Of a DNA stretch of 64,000 bases, positions 1 to 10,908 are shown one piece after another. Under the pieces are notes generated by a model. The model was not told the DNA's origin. It ran no database searches and worked only from the letters and a program-made list of their open reading frames with translations. How positions within the stretch are numbered: the first letter of the stretch is position 1; every line of letters begins with the position of its first letter. The stretch lies in contig JACVRA010000194.1 in assembly GCA_019828545.1 (NCBI GenBank), positions 48,851-112,850 on the forward strand. Direction: 5' to 3'. Source of the DNA: Paracamarosporium sp. OC-R06-R3 (Eukaryota > Ascomycota > Dothideomycetes > Pleosporales > Didymosphaeriaceae). Both the position numbers and the translations under genes were made by a program.

Positions 1-119
1 CCGGAAGAGGCAACAGGCGGGCGTGGGGGATTCGGGTGTTGTGGCTTTAGCGCGGTCCTGCGGCGAGCAGGAGCCGGGGGATCGTTGATGCCGGCTTGTT
101 TGGCTTTACGCTTCGCCAT
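1..119 (-). CDS. N-terminus of an unidentified basic protein, runs off the left edge
   Basis: An ATG at 119 on the minus strand opens a frame with no stop to the window edge (39 codons visible). It begins MAKRKAKQAGIND and continues rich in Pro, Ala and Arg, with basic clusters (KRK, RRR) that could serve in nuclear targeting. The peptide is too short and too low in complexity to assign a family. The ATG sits in a reasonable fungal context (A-rich just upstream), and about 400 bp of non-coding sequence separates it from the next minus-strand gene. A chance open frame cannot be excluded. Confidence 0.45.
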   Translation of the reverse strand, partial: MAKRKAKQAGINDPPAPARRRTALKPQHPNPPRPPVASS

Positions 120-520
120 TATTGCTCTGTGAGGTTGAGAAGTGGGATAAAGTTGAGTGGTATGGAGAGTGATGCATAGAGCAAGTGTGGAGAAGAAGGT
201 GTTTAAAAACAAGGTCAGGTAGCGGCAGTGGGCAAGTATGAGAGGCAGCGCATAGACCCACTTACTTGATTAGTTGCACGCTCCAGAGTGATTGCGAGCA
301 GGCGCCACAGACCTGGCGTTCGCGCCTAAGACGCGTGATCACGTGCGCAGTGTGGCACCACGTAGGCAGCAACAAGCAGGAATAGGCAGCATCACGTGCT
401 ATTTCAAGGCTTTCTATTGAGGAAAACCATCCAACTAAGACGCGCCGAATACCTTTGAATGTGCTCTACTGCACGGCTGACATTGTGTAACCAGTCTTTC
501 AGCCCGACCATTCGAGATTG
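120..520. other. Intergenic region, likely promoter of the left-edge gene
   Basis: There is no credible coding sequence here. It contains several CACGTG/TCACGTG-type motifs (around 338-346 and 391-400), which resemble bHLH or Cbf1-type sites. It lies upstream of the minus-strand gene at 1-119 and downstream of the gene at 521-1009. Confidence 0.3.
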
Positions 521-1009
521 CTAGCACTTGGCTTTTGGAGGGGCAGAAGCAGCCATCCTATTCTGTAATTCCTTCGTGGCCGCCGGATCCACAAACTCCA
601 TGCTCCTCTCGACTTTCGTGCCTTGAGCATCCATCCAAAGCCACCAGATGAGATCGTTCTCTACAGGCTCTTGCCCAGGCGCCTTCATCTGGTATGATAC
701 CCTCGCCACAACTGACCCTTGTGCCTCGTCCACCGCAACAGCTTTCACCTCGTTTGTTTCACTCTCCAACTTGAGCGTCATTGAAGCTACACACGTCATG
801 AAGCCATCGAGATCAGCGGTACCTTGCATTGGCGGTGATTGCGAGACGAAATAGTTGTGGCCGAAGGTGTGTGTGTAGTATGGTGCCCGCACGGCGCGAA
901 TCTTTCCCATGTCAAAGCGGACCTCATCCGTAGTCGTGGTGTTCGGCATGAGGGAAAGGGAGGCAATGAAGCTAAGAGCTGTTCCCCGAAGAATGTCGTA
1001 GGCCACCAT
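521..1009 (-). CDS. SnoaL/NTF2-like small protein
   Basis: This is a 162-residue single-exon frame; the start is the ATG at 1009 (MVAYDILRGT), because the longer open frame upstream has only non-ATG starts. The order of elements resembles fungal SnoaL-like proteins of the NTF2 fold: an N-terminal helix (FIASLSLMPNTTT), a charged segment around FDMGKIRAVRAPYYTHTF, then alternating beta strands with the C-terminal signatures VVARVSYQMKAPG, NDLIWWLWMDAQG and VERSMEFVDP. Fungal members often show a similar 'FxEFVD' ending. Such proteins act as cyclases, hydratases or ligand-binding proteins, and the substrate cannot be told from sequence. The C-terminus is an Ala/Pro/Lys-rich tail. An additional 5' exon is possible, because the first helix of the domain looks shortened. 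Confidence 0.55.
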   Translation of the reverse strand: MVAYDILRGTALSFIASLSLMPNTTTTDEVRFDMGKIRAVRAPYYTHTFGHNYFVSQSPPMQGTADLDGFMTCVASMTLKLESETNEVKAVAVDEAQGSVVARVSYQMKAPGQEPVENDLIWWLWMDAQGTKVERSMEFVDPAATKELQNRMAASAPPKAKC

Positions 1010-2038
1010 GACTAGGATGTCTGAGAAATTCGCGACTAGTGAGAGTGAAGGTATAGAAGTGTGGAAAACTCTTGAGAATTCGAATTGTGTTCTGGAAAGG
1101 TGGCAATGGTTTGAAATTTGCGCTGTCTGGTTGCTCAATTTTTTTTTTACAACACAATGTAGACGTTATCAGGTTCATCTTATACAGAACTTGAAACCTG
1201 TGTACATCATCGATATTTTTCGAATTGCCGATATATTGGAGCAGTAATAATTACATAGAACGCCTAAAACACTGGACTGAGGCTCAGATTTCTGATGTGC
1301 ATTTTGGTTCTAGTGTACGCTGGTAAATGATCTTACAAGAAAAAGACGTGGCTAGAAAATGGTTTTGTGGGTTTAGGGCCGGGATGCGTAGATGCCAAGC
1401 TCATTAGGGTCGGACTTGGATGTCACTTTGAAGGGTAAGTCTGAAACGCGTCAATCAAAGCCACCAACTTCTCCAGCCAAAGCGAAATGCTTGCCTCTGA
1501 TATGACTCTATTTCTACACGATTGGCTATTTGTAGAATTATCGCTTGAGCAAAGGCACAACGAGTGCTCGGCCGGTTTGAAAACCCATTCCAAGAAGGGT
1601 TGTTCTTTGGATTATGGTTGAAGATGCAGGTAGACACTGATCAAGAGCCCAAGGAGAAAAGCCGAGACGCATTCAATGAATAAATAAAGCTGAATTTAGT
1701 CTCTTACAAGAAAGCACATATCGAGCTATCATTGCGCCTGCATTGTCACGCAAATCAACTTGGTGTGATGTGAGAAGCAGACTATCTGCTGCGTCAGCGA
1801 TAGATGAATATGTTCCGCATAAGTAAATGATTAAGTAGATGTGCTGGAAGTATCTACTAGTATGCTATCGGTAATGCGATACGGAATAAAGCATCTTTAC
1901 AAGACAGTTTTACAAAGGTTAAGTGAGCAGAGAGCTATTTTACACATGACGGTGCCCGAATTTAGCACAAAAAATACCCAATATATGGATGGGTTGCGAG
2001 TGGCTTATGCACTCATTAAACGCCGCATAGCGCAGCTC
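1010..2038. other. Intergenic, no gene recognised
   Basis: About 1 kb between two minus-strand genes. It contains a T run at 1140-1147 and AT-rich stretches. The short open frames here have no protein-like composition, and no tRNA or repeat was recognised. Confidence 0.3.
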
Positions 2039-3469
2039 TCAGAATATTATCCACCAGTCTCGCCCACCAGCCACTATTCTAGTGACCAGAAACGCGAGAA
2101 ACGCAGCCATGTAGGAGGCTCCAGCAAACACGATCAAACCAGTAAATCCACCTCCATTAGCGTTCACGATTGCACCCGCAATCGGAATACCGACAAGCAC
2201 AGCGATACTCGATATCGAGAAGGTTGTACCACTTCTCTTGCCATAATCCTCCGTCTTGCAAACCTGGCCGATGCAAACTGGTGTCAAGCTAATCGCTGCC
2301 CCAGACCAGAAGCCAAATACGATGGCAAATGCCGTTATCGCTGCTTCACTTGCGCCTGAAGTGAGCCAGAGTGCGAAGATGAAGGTCGCACATGTGAGCG
2401 AGGTGATGCACATGACATTGAAGTAGCCAAACCGGTCGGCCACGTAACCCGGAAGTGCGCGACCAGGTATAGCACCAGCATTTAGTAGCGCTGACAAGCG
2501 GTACGCATGCTGCGGTTCGACCCCTTGGTAGATCGCATATGAAGAGATGTAAGTGTATGGGATAAAGACAGCGAATTCGACTAGCCATACTGCCAGTGTG
2601 GTAAGCGCGTAGTTTTTCTCCTTCAAAGCCTTTAAATCGATTGACGCGCCAGCCTTTTTGTTATGAGGTAGTCTTTTACGGAGAAGCCAGCAGGCAAGGA
2701 AGCCCGCCAGAGCACATATGAAACCCACGATTCGAATCGCCCATGGATAACTGATAATCGGGGCAGCGTATAATATAATCAAAGGGAATACGATTCCGCC
2801 AGAGCCGCCAGCGGTGCAAGCGATCCCAGTGGCTAAAGCACGGCGTTTTGAGAACCAATGTCCGATGGTTGCTATCGCGGGTGTGAACTGGCACGAAGCA
2901 GAGATACCACCAAGCACGCCAAAGGTAAGGAGGAATTGATAGTATTCTAAACGATCAGTGGTCAACGTAGGCTCTTCATACCGTGTGGAAAGACTGTGGC
3001 ATACCTTCACAGACACTGAGAAGCATCAGTGCAACCACTATACCGATGGATCCAGGTATCATCACAAAGCGTACGTCGTGAGCATCGAATATGGGCCCTC
3101 TAAAAGATTAGATCTACGGGTTTCTTCAAAATTGCACAATTACTGACCAACTTGTGCACCTGTAACATACAGGAAGAACCCATACAAGCCGAAGATCCAC
3201 CCGATTTCAAACTCGGTGTAATCATGCAACTGATGCTGCCATACCCAAGCCTGAAGCACTCCGATAGTGTTGAGCAATCCCATCGATGGTATCATAGCAC
3301 ACCATGCGCCGAATACGACTGACCATGCTTCTCTTCCTCCGTCAGGGTACTGTTCGGCCTCGTCGAAAAACTCTAAGGGCCCTGCCTCCGGGTGATTTTG
3401 CTGGTGGGCTTCAGGCGGAGGCATGACTGGTGCAGCGGATAAATCTTTGGTTGATGCCCTGATCGTCAT
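2039..3469 (-). CDS. MFS transporter, monocarboxylate (MCT/MCH-like) type
   Basis: Three exons join in frame: 3469-3144, 3099-3005 and 2946-2039, with introns 3100-3143 (GTAATT...TTTTAG) and 2947-3004 (GTATGC...GTTTAG), giving about 442 residues. A cytosolic Pro/Glu-rich N-terminus precedes TM1 (WSVVFGAWCAMIPSMGLLN). The joins recreate signatures typical of fungal MCT-type permeases: VGQGPIFDAH across intron 1 and EEYYQFLLTFGVLGGIS across intron 2. A basic loop follows TM4 (WFSKRRALATGIA), and the second half carries NAGAIPGRALPGYVADRFG and YGKRSGTTFSISS. The family imports monocarboxylates or related organic acids at the plasma membrane, though many fungal members are uncharacterised. The ATG at 3469 (MTIRASTKDL) is chosen because the frame opens further upstream only with non-ATG codons. 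No defect is seen. Confidence 0.85.
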
Positions 3470-6175
3470 CACGTTTGGTCCTTGAGCGACTGCTGCTTGT
3501 CTGGGTTGAGATGAGTAGCAAAGCGTGAGAGATCCTGTGGTATCTTTCAAAACTGCTTGAAAGCATTGAGTTGCCTGAGCAGGAAGTGAATGAGACAACA
3601 CCTCCTTGATTCCTTGATTCTACGAGTCGAACACTGTCGTTCTCAATTGCTGACAAACAGACATCGATATTGATTTCGTTAGTTGCGGCATCGAGTTCTC
3701 CGACGGGTGTGGGAGGAAAACTTTAGCGACTTTAACCAGCCTAAACTAAGGCTGGTGTTCGGGGGAAAACTAGTCGGCTCGATCGGGAAACCGTGAGGGT
3801 GTGATTGCTCCATCGAGATCTCGAACAATAGTTGCGCGCATATATCGATCAGCATTGATCTTAATTTGATCCAGAACAAAATGTAATGGGTTTTTCTCTA
3901 GGTGGACAGAATGTTCAGAATTTTAGGACTCCCAGATGACCGCGTTCGGGGCGCTAATCTAGATTTCGCGTAATGAACATGACGTAAAGAAAATTCGAAT
4001 CCGAACGGGTCAGAATGGCTGAACGCACCTATGAAGATTGTATAATTAATTTTCATAGGATCCACTTGACTCGTCCAAAGGATAAAAGGGTTTAGACATT
4101 GAGCGCAAAGGTAGGACTACTTCTTCCGGTTGTAGCACTATTGCCCATGGGTAGTCCTCTCGAGATTAAACACATGTCAAATCGTTTTTTGATAGCAACA
4201 CGCCACTGATGGCAACATCATGGTTATCGAGATCCGTATGAACAGATTTCAATGGGTTGAATAAAGATACATAGTAGTGCGCCCAATGTTCTTATTAGTT
4301 GTCGAGGCTAGAACCTGCGCCTGAATGTCGCCGCGCCTATAACCTCGATGACTGGTATCGGACGCTTCAAACGGAGCTTGATAGCAGCGATGAATGCGTT
4401 AAATTTCTGTGTCAAATGCACCTTGCGACAACATTGGTCACTGTATTTCGTGCGTAAACTAGGAGGGTTACGGTGTTAATCCAACTAACGCAATGAAATT
4501 AGACGATGGCGACTTGCAGATCCGCGAACCTGAAGTAAGTTGGAACGATTGATGAAGATGGTTTCAAGGCAGCGTACCGTAGCTATTCTCGCGGCTACGT
4601 CTCTAATATAGAGCGCCTTCTCTTTCATACTCCGCCTCTTAACAAATTTCTTTCTCATTTATTTCACATATTGGTCAATATTAAGAGAGTTATATGCTAA
4701 ACATACGACAGGCTTACTCAGCCCTCATTGGAATTTCTAGTGGTTCAATCGGGTTAAAATGTTGTAAGCGTACATCGTGTGAGCGAAGACAGCACATCCA
4801 GGAGCGACGCAGCGACACGTTCACGCGTAACGCACCTCGAGAGCTAAGAATACCGTAGGTTACATATCTGGGGATAACGAGTTGATGAATGTGCGATGCG
4901 TTGAAACAGAGATCCAGGGCATCGAAAGCAACACTGCGAATGTAACTGAATAGGAAGTTGGTCAATGCACAGCGAACTTTCAGTGCGATGATTGAACGAT
5001 CATTGGCGCGAATTCCTACCAGACCCCACACAACAAGCCACCACGTGAGCCAGATGACCCTGTCACTACCCAGATCGGCAATCTGTCACCTCACCGTGAA
5101 ACATAGATTAAAATCTGGGCTTGGCGCACGGACATTTCACAGGTACTTGCTTCTTCTGTTGGGAACTTGGCAACTCAGTTGGCATCGCTAACCATGCTGC
5201 AAACGTGGCGCATTGTCCGCTCGATGCTATACATGCCTCGAGACAAGGTATGCCGGAATACACGAAAGAGCGTGGTGTTTTTTCCCCAACTGTAATTTTA
5301 AAGCTAATAACATACCGTAGAGTATCTTAGAACAGCTTATGGTCAGTAGGATGTACCGAATTCTCTTATATCAAAATTCTAAAAGTAGGGTAAGCTTCGA
5401 TCTGGTGGCTGAGGAAGATCCGCCCCGTCCCCCAGCCGGGCAATAAATGTCTCATCAGGGTCAATATGCGGGATGGCAACGTTCTATCTACGGCGTCTAA
5501 CACTCACTTCAATATGAGAATCTCAGCTACCACGTATGACAGCCCTCCTAAACCTACACGAGCCACTAAGCACCACTCGAACGCTCGTGTATCTCTGCCT
5601 GGTAGAATCAATACATTTCAATACGTTTGTCGGATTATTGATATATGACATTGCCTACTATTGCAGCGGCTACAGTTGCAACATGTCTGTTTTATCTGAT
5701 GATAACATATTGATTAGACAGTGTCAGATTTGGGAGATGGTTGGTAGGAGTATTGCCGTGAGAAGCGATCTGGATGGGAATGTAAACTGATATCCAGGCG
5801 TCTCAAACGGCTAATTCGGTGTCGTTGTGTAAAGCGCTGTTTTTTTTTTTTTGCTTTTTTGGAGTGGTGGGTGCTGAATCTTCTGGCTGCCTTGTAGCGC
5901 ATTTTAATTTCATACCTCTGTGATTTTGTTTGCATCGGGTGGCATTTGAATTTAATCATCGTGCGGTAGCAAGGAATAAAAATGACGGAGCTTCATTCAG
6001 ATCTGTCGCTTATAACACTAGCCATTCGACACAGTATGATGCACCTATTATAACAAATAGTGATCCAGCACACATGAAGCACCACCTGCTAAAGAGCTCA
6101 TAGAGATGACCAATAGGAAACCTGGGTGGTTTTAGAGGGTTTGAGACAAATACAGTCGTACTTCTAGTACGAGGC
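3470..6175. other. 2.7-kb gene-poor, AT-rich intergenic region
   Basis: No convincing gene was seen on either strand. The frames present are short, overlap on both strands and lack recognisable motifs. There is a T run at about 5840-5852. The sequence may include old decayed elements, but no terminal repeats or target duplications were recognised. Confidence 0.3.
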
Positions 6176-7181
6176 TTGCGACTACCAGTACAAGTACAAT
6201 CTGACATGTTGGTCGAGCGGGTCGTCGTGGTGTCTGATGGACCAGAGGAAGCGGTTTATCGGCAGGTTATCAAGGGGCGCCTGGCTCACTTACACAAACA
6301 AGTGGTATCCGGATCGAACGCGATCGACCCCGAGAACGGAACGATAATCTTGCCGTACAACATCGTCCCGTATCCGAAGCCAACCTTTGACTCTGGTATC
6401 AAGCAAGCGCTCGACTACCGATATCATGGTCCGGGTCCCGCTGTCGGCAAATTGAATCCTAACAAGACGGTCGGCCAAGGCTTGGAGTATGCCGAATATC
6501 AGCTTGAGATCCCATGCTCGTGCTGTTTCCTGCAGCGGCTCAAACTCGGCTTCATGTCGCACTGAGGTGAGACCTGGGATGAGGTGAAGAGCCAAGCTTG
6601 GGATAACATCAAAAAGAATTGTAACAACAAGGATAACCTTTACGAACACCCAGCACGGGACCATACTGGCCCGCCACCAGTTGATCAGCGGTTTTAGTGG
6701 AATAACCTAGGTCGTTGCGATCGTAAGGTCCAGTTCCAGTCGGCAACGCCTGTGATTTGCAGTGCCGTGTCGGCGCAGTACAATGTCACTACTACCACGC
6801 TCCGAGACTTGAAAAAGGATCTTGCAGATGATTGCAGATGGGCATAGGATGGAACATTATGTTTTCCATCGCCATATAAGGTCGCAATGCGATGGCACGA
6901 CGGGGAAATCGAGCTGGTCCGGCTTATTGCAACTGATGGACTATATCGAACATCTCATTCATTCGGCTGACGCGATGGGACCCTGTTGGTATCCACGAGG
7001 GGGCAAGTTATACAGAGGCCGTTGGGGACAATTGCTCCCTTATATACACCAAGCTTGGGATTACGTTCGACGAATTGAGAGCATGGGATACAGCGCTAGG
7101 TGCGGATTATGGTTACCTGTGGCCGGGTTACGCCTTTTGCGTAAAGGCATAGGGATAGCCGTCAAAAGGGTCTATTGGTGA
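6176..7181 (+). pseudogene. Unrecognised coding remnant, apparently broken
   Basis: A frame at 6206-6565 reads protein-like (KGRLAHLHKQVVSGSNAIDP, then NGTIILPYNIVPYPKPTFDS and VGQGLEYAEYQLEIPCSCC). Further protein-like but out-of-frame pieces follow at about 6715-6830 (VQFQSATPVICSAVSAQYNV) and about 6890-6960, separated by stops. This pattern suggests one gene of about 1 kb broken by stops and shifts, or an unresolved multi-exon gene. No family is recognised. The opposite strand also has an open frame at 6290-6664, so strand assignment is uncertain. The stretch lies next to another broken gene and a transposon complex, which fits local decay. Confidence 0.3.
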
Positions 7182-7225
7182 TTCCGAGGCCAGTAGCTTA
7201 TTCGTTCATGCAGGAGTATTGTTCT

Positions 7226-8345
7226 CTAAACGGCTCTATCTCCCGCGCTTTGCTCGAAGAAATTGAAGTATCTGTTCTCCCAGTCTGGCAGCATGGGATG
7301 TTCGAGGTACTTTTGGTTATCCGACCACGCTCCGTGCGGCCGCTGACGCTTTAAAGCGTGCGATGCCCGAATCCACGAAACCCTTTCGTCCCAAAAGGCG
7401 TCCGCATCCCAGTCATCTGTGCCCCATCCGTTGTTGACATAGTGCATTTGCAATGATCTCCAACGATTGATGCTCTGTCGAAGTCTATCGGCATCCCCGT
7501 GTTCACTCTGCAAGTACTCGATCGCAGCGTCAATCTCCTCCGGGACGCGGATACCTCCAGGCCAGATGTTCTGGAAGACTATGGGGTTTTCGACAAGTTT
7601 TCGCTGGAAAGGAGGATTTTCCTCTCTGTCGCCTGGGTCGTAGTATGGTACCCATTCTAGAGTTTCCAGCTTTTCCGCTATCTCTGACAGGACCTCCTCT
7701 GCAGGACGACTGGGTATCTCGTCCCAATATTGTTTACCAATCTGGGTCCATTCTATGATCGACTCTGGGTATCATCAGCATGTGAAGCTCTTGGGTCACT
7801 GAAGGTATCGTACGGTCTCGGGTATTGTAGATCATACTCGTGCCGTAGCCATTCTGTCCACACTCCGTCAGCTTCAACATCCACGGATGCAACCACTTCA
7901 TTTCATTTGGATCATCGGTCTTGTAGAAATCACCCCACCGCAGGTCGTTCAGGAAGTCTGGATCGCCAGGATCCGAAAAGTAAGTCACGGCTTTCGAGCG
8001 CGGGAGAAGCTCCACGCCCCACTCCTGGAAACCCCAAACCACTTCATTGCGAAGCGCAGGCAAATGCTGCACTAGATCCAGGACCTCGGACTCGTAGCCC
8101 AATGACTGCAGCTGAGAGAAGGGCAGAGGTTGCTTATCGTTTGGAGGCCGGATCACGTCGCCAGCAGAGAGATAGCGCATTGCGATCAGGATGTCGTAGA
8201 TCTTTGACATGCCTCCGATGAGGGCCTTGTGCTTCTCCGCAATATGCTCCATGTTTGGGTGCGTGAGGTTTGACCAAGACTGCAACATGTCGGAAGAAGT
8301 GACATGCGGCACAGTCAGCGGCTCGTGCGTCCACAGTTGGAAGCT
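7226..8345 (-). pseudogene. Conserved fungal hypothetical gene, frameshifted and 5'-truncated at a transposon
   Basis: Two long minus-strand frames form one protein of about 370 residues. The first spans 8345-7734 (FQLWTHEPLTVPHV, HKALIGGMSKIYDILIAMRY, VWGFQEWGVELLPRSKAV, YGTSMIYNTRDRTI). The second runs from about 7755 to 7226 (WTQIGKQYWDEIPSRPAEEV, VENPIVFQNIWPGGIRVPEE, ending in MLPDWENRYFNFFEQ). They are in different frames and switch near 7755-7765, where one surplus base (or two missing) would explain the break; no intron fits. At the 5' side the coding frame continues past the first ATG (8288) to an acceptor-like TTAG at 8346, and transposon A begins 23 bp further. The upstream exon is not found beyond the transposon. 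The style resembles a multi-copy conserved hypothetical family of filamentous fungi with no known function. Confidence 0.6.
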
Positions 8346-8368
8346 CTAACGAGCACGCCTAGAGGATA

Positions 8369-8429
8369 CCGTGTCCGTGCGCGTACAGTGCCGAACGCCG
8401 AGGCGCCCCCGTCGGTGAGGCGCCCACCC
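8369..8429 (+). repeat. Left terminal inverted repeat of element A
   Basis: This 61-bp terminal repeat consists of a 15-bp tip, a TA, then 44 bp. The 44-bp part (8386-8429) matches the reverse complement of 10728-10771 and the tip matches the reverse complement of 12841-12855. It is flanked outside by TA at 8367-8368. Confidence 0.85.
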
Positions 8430-8599
8430 CAACCACCATCTGGCCATAATCAAAGTGAGGTTATACTGTCGCCTACAGTAGCTATTATCACAAGATTTTA
8501 TAGTAAGGTAGTAAATAGATGCTTACAATTAATTTATACTATTTAAATTTCTTTAAAAGGTTAATTTTTCGCCTACGGGAGTTAACCTTTAGTAGAGGG

Positions 8600-10673
8600 C
8601 TTAGTGCAGGATCTCCACCACTAGCACTACCTTCAGCAGGCTACGCAACACGCCTACGCTTTGCCTTTGGCCTAGTACTTTGTAAAGCTGCCCTCTTGCC
8701 CTTTTAGGGCAATTGTAGAGCTTTTTAGGCAGTTATAGCTTCTTTTTCTTACTATTTCTTGCGCTGAAGTTCGGCTCTTTCTATAGTCTTTCTTTCCTTC
8801 TCTATTACCCGCTCCTTCTGGAGCACCTTTCGTTCTATACGCTTCTTTTCAAGCTACTGCTTTTTGTAGAGCGCAGCAGCTGCCTTAAGGTCCTTCTTAT
8901 TACTTTTTTAGAGTTTTTCTTACTCCTCTTTACGTGCTCTTACGCGCTCACGATAGTGAGCTTTGTAGATCTTAGAAGAACTCTAAAGGACTACACCACT
9001 ATAATATTCTTTACACTATTGCAGGTTAAGGACCTTGCTCTTCTTTGTATACTTCTTTTTAGTAGTAAGTATATACCTAAGGCCTTTATTTTTATAAAGA
9101 AGCAGCTCGTTTTGTACTTAGAGGTAATATAGTAAAGTGTGACGGCCTGGTGCACTGGCAGGTCACATGATCTCGCGTTCAGACGCAACTACGCGCTCAG
9201 GCGCGACTACCTTGTACGACGTTGCTACCCGGAGCGGAACATTATTCTGCCTGGCAACTGCGTATAAAAGTAAGCGCGCCCTTTGTACCTATTATCTCCT
9301 TATCTTAGTGTAGCTGAAATAGAGCCAACTTACCTTATCAACTACCCTTGATACAGGAGACTGAGCTCGTCCTCACATAAAGTAGTAATCTTTTAGGCTT
9401 TCTACTACTACCTATTATAAATAACGTGTTCTAAAACCTGTCTAATCTTTCTCTAGTTAGCTTCTTTAAGGGGTGAGCTTCGTGGCTCGTCCTTAGCTTC
9501 ATCTAGTGTTCTTGGGCGATACTTTTTAAGTATAACCTCACGATCTATAGGAAAGATCTCTATAGCCTTAAAGGACTTTAATACCAGCTTCTCCGTCATA
9601 CAGCGCGTCCATACGTTCTAAAATAATAAAAAGAAGTCGCCTTTCTTAATAGGGATAAGGCCTTAGCTCTTTATTGTGTAGTAAGAAAGCTTAGTAGAGT
9701 AGGCCCGCGTAAGTGGACTAAAACAAGCCATATTAAGTAGCTAAAAGCTATAGGTTAAATAAGGAGGAAAGATTGCAAGAAGAATACATTGCTTAAAGTA
9801 GTAGTCAATAAAATCCTTTATCACGTATAAGCTATAGCCATTAAGGATAAGGAGCCTCTATTTCTTCCCAGCTTTGACTTTTATACGCCGTTGAAAAACC
9901 TATTTAAGCTAGGCCAATCCTATATCGTTATTCGTCCATCTGCTGGGAGATGAGCTAACAAAAACGTCGTGCTCCTTAACCTATATATCGCTCACCTAAG
10001 CTAATTGAATTGACTTGTTCTTTAACTAAAAAATTAGCCCTGGAGGCAGGCAGCTCCTATCTGCGTAAACTCCAGCCAACAAAGTAATCCACTTACGTAA
10101 GCTATTTTGAATTACTTCTCTTTGTTTCTTTTTAAGCTATAAAGCCTTGCTGAAGATCCTCTTGCTCTTTCCTATTACCCTAATAGCGAAGCCTTTTTTA
10201 TCTATATTATATATATTCTTAGGCAGGACGTTATACTCCTTAATCTTTGCATAAAGAATATTAAAGTAGAGGTCGTATTTTACCTTAGAATTAGCCCTAA
10301 AGCGTACTGCGTCTATATAGCTAGTGGTCTTAGAGGTGAGAGCTTCGTTGTTCCTGTCTAAAAAGCGATGAACCCAGCTAATCCCAACGTAATCTTTAGC
10401 TACTTACTCTGCAAAAATTTAAGTTATCTCTTTTAAGGGTGGAATCCCTTTGCTAGTAAGGTCTTTTATATAAGCTACAAGCTCTAGCTCCTGTTGTGGG
10501 TTAAGTTTCTGCTTATTAATTGTCTGGGCCTGCACTGAGCCCTGTACGCCCCGGAATCTTCGCGATAGCGTGTGGCGGTTAACTTTAAACTTAGCTGCAC
10601 ACTCTTTATATAAAAGTCGTTTTCCTAGTTCTTGCGATTTCAACGCTGCAATCGCATTATCAATAGGTGCCAT
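8600..10673 (-). pseudogene. Remnant of element A transposase (CENP-B/pogo type)
   Basis: Only the N-terminus is open: from the ATG at 10673, 84 residues (MAPIDNAIAALKSQELGKR, CAAKFKVNRHTLSRRFRG, QKLNPQQELELVAYIKDLTS) resemble the psq-type helix-turn-helix and the start of the CENP-B-like DNA-binding region of pogo transposases. Downstream, DDE-region and Lys-rich C-terminal counterparts of element B can be followed at nucleotide level only. They are full of stops from C-to-T type changes and are interrupted by a solo LTR at 9138-9377. No functional protein can come from it. It differs from B's transposase and represents a related but distinct family. Confidence 0.7.
9138..9377 (+). mobile_element. 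Solo LTR, copy 1, inserted in element A
   Basis: A 240-bp sequence starting TGTGACGG and ending CCTCACA, flanked by the 5-bp duplication TAAAG (9133-9137 and 9378-9382). It is almost identical to the copies at 32271-32510 and 59581-59820. The differences I see from them are all C:G to T:A transitions (around 9244, 9247 and 9301), as expected from RIP or ageing inside the decayed host element. It contains a TATAAAAG box. No internal retroelement sequence is adjacent, so it is a solo LTR left by LTR-LTR recombination. Confidence 0.9.
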
Positions 10674-10773
10674 GGTTGTGGAGTTATCGCGTGTGAAAGT
10701 GTGGGATAGTTACGCGTTCTGGTGTTTGGGTGGGCGCCTCACCGACGGGGGCGCCTCGGCGTTCGGCACTGTA

Positions 10774-10810
10774 GAGCCCGTGTTCGCGTAATGCACGCGC
10801 AACACCAAAA
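10774..10810 (+). repeat. Left terminal inverted repeat of element B
   Basis: 37 bp starting GAGCCCGTGTTCGCG. It is the reverse complement of 12802-12838 except at the outermost base and is preceded by TA at 10772-10773. Confidence 0.88.
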
Positions 10811-10908
10811 ACGCTCTACCAGAGATGAGGCGATAGAGCCACCCACAATCAATATTATCTTTATACTATCTAGGATAGTACAGAACTGATACCTGCGATC
10901 ATTTTGTA

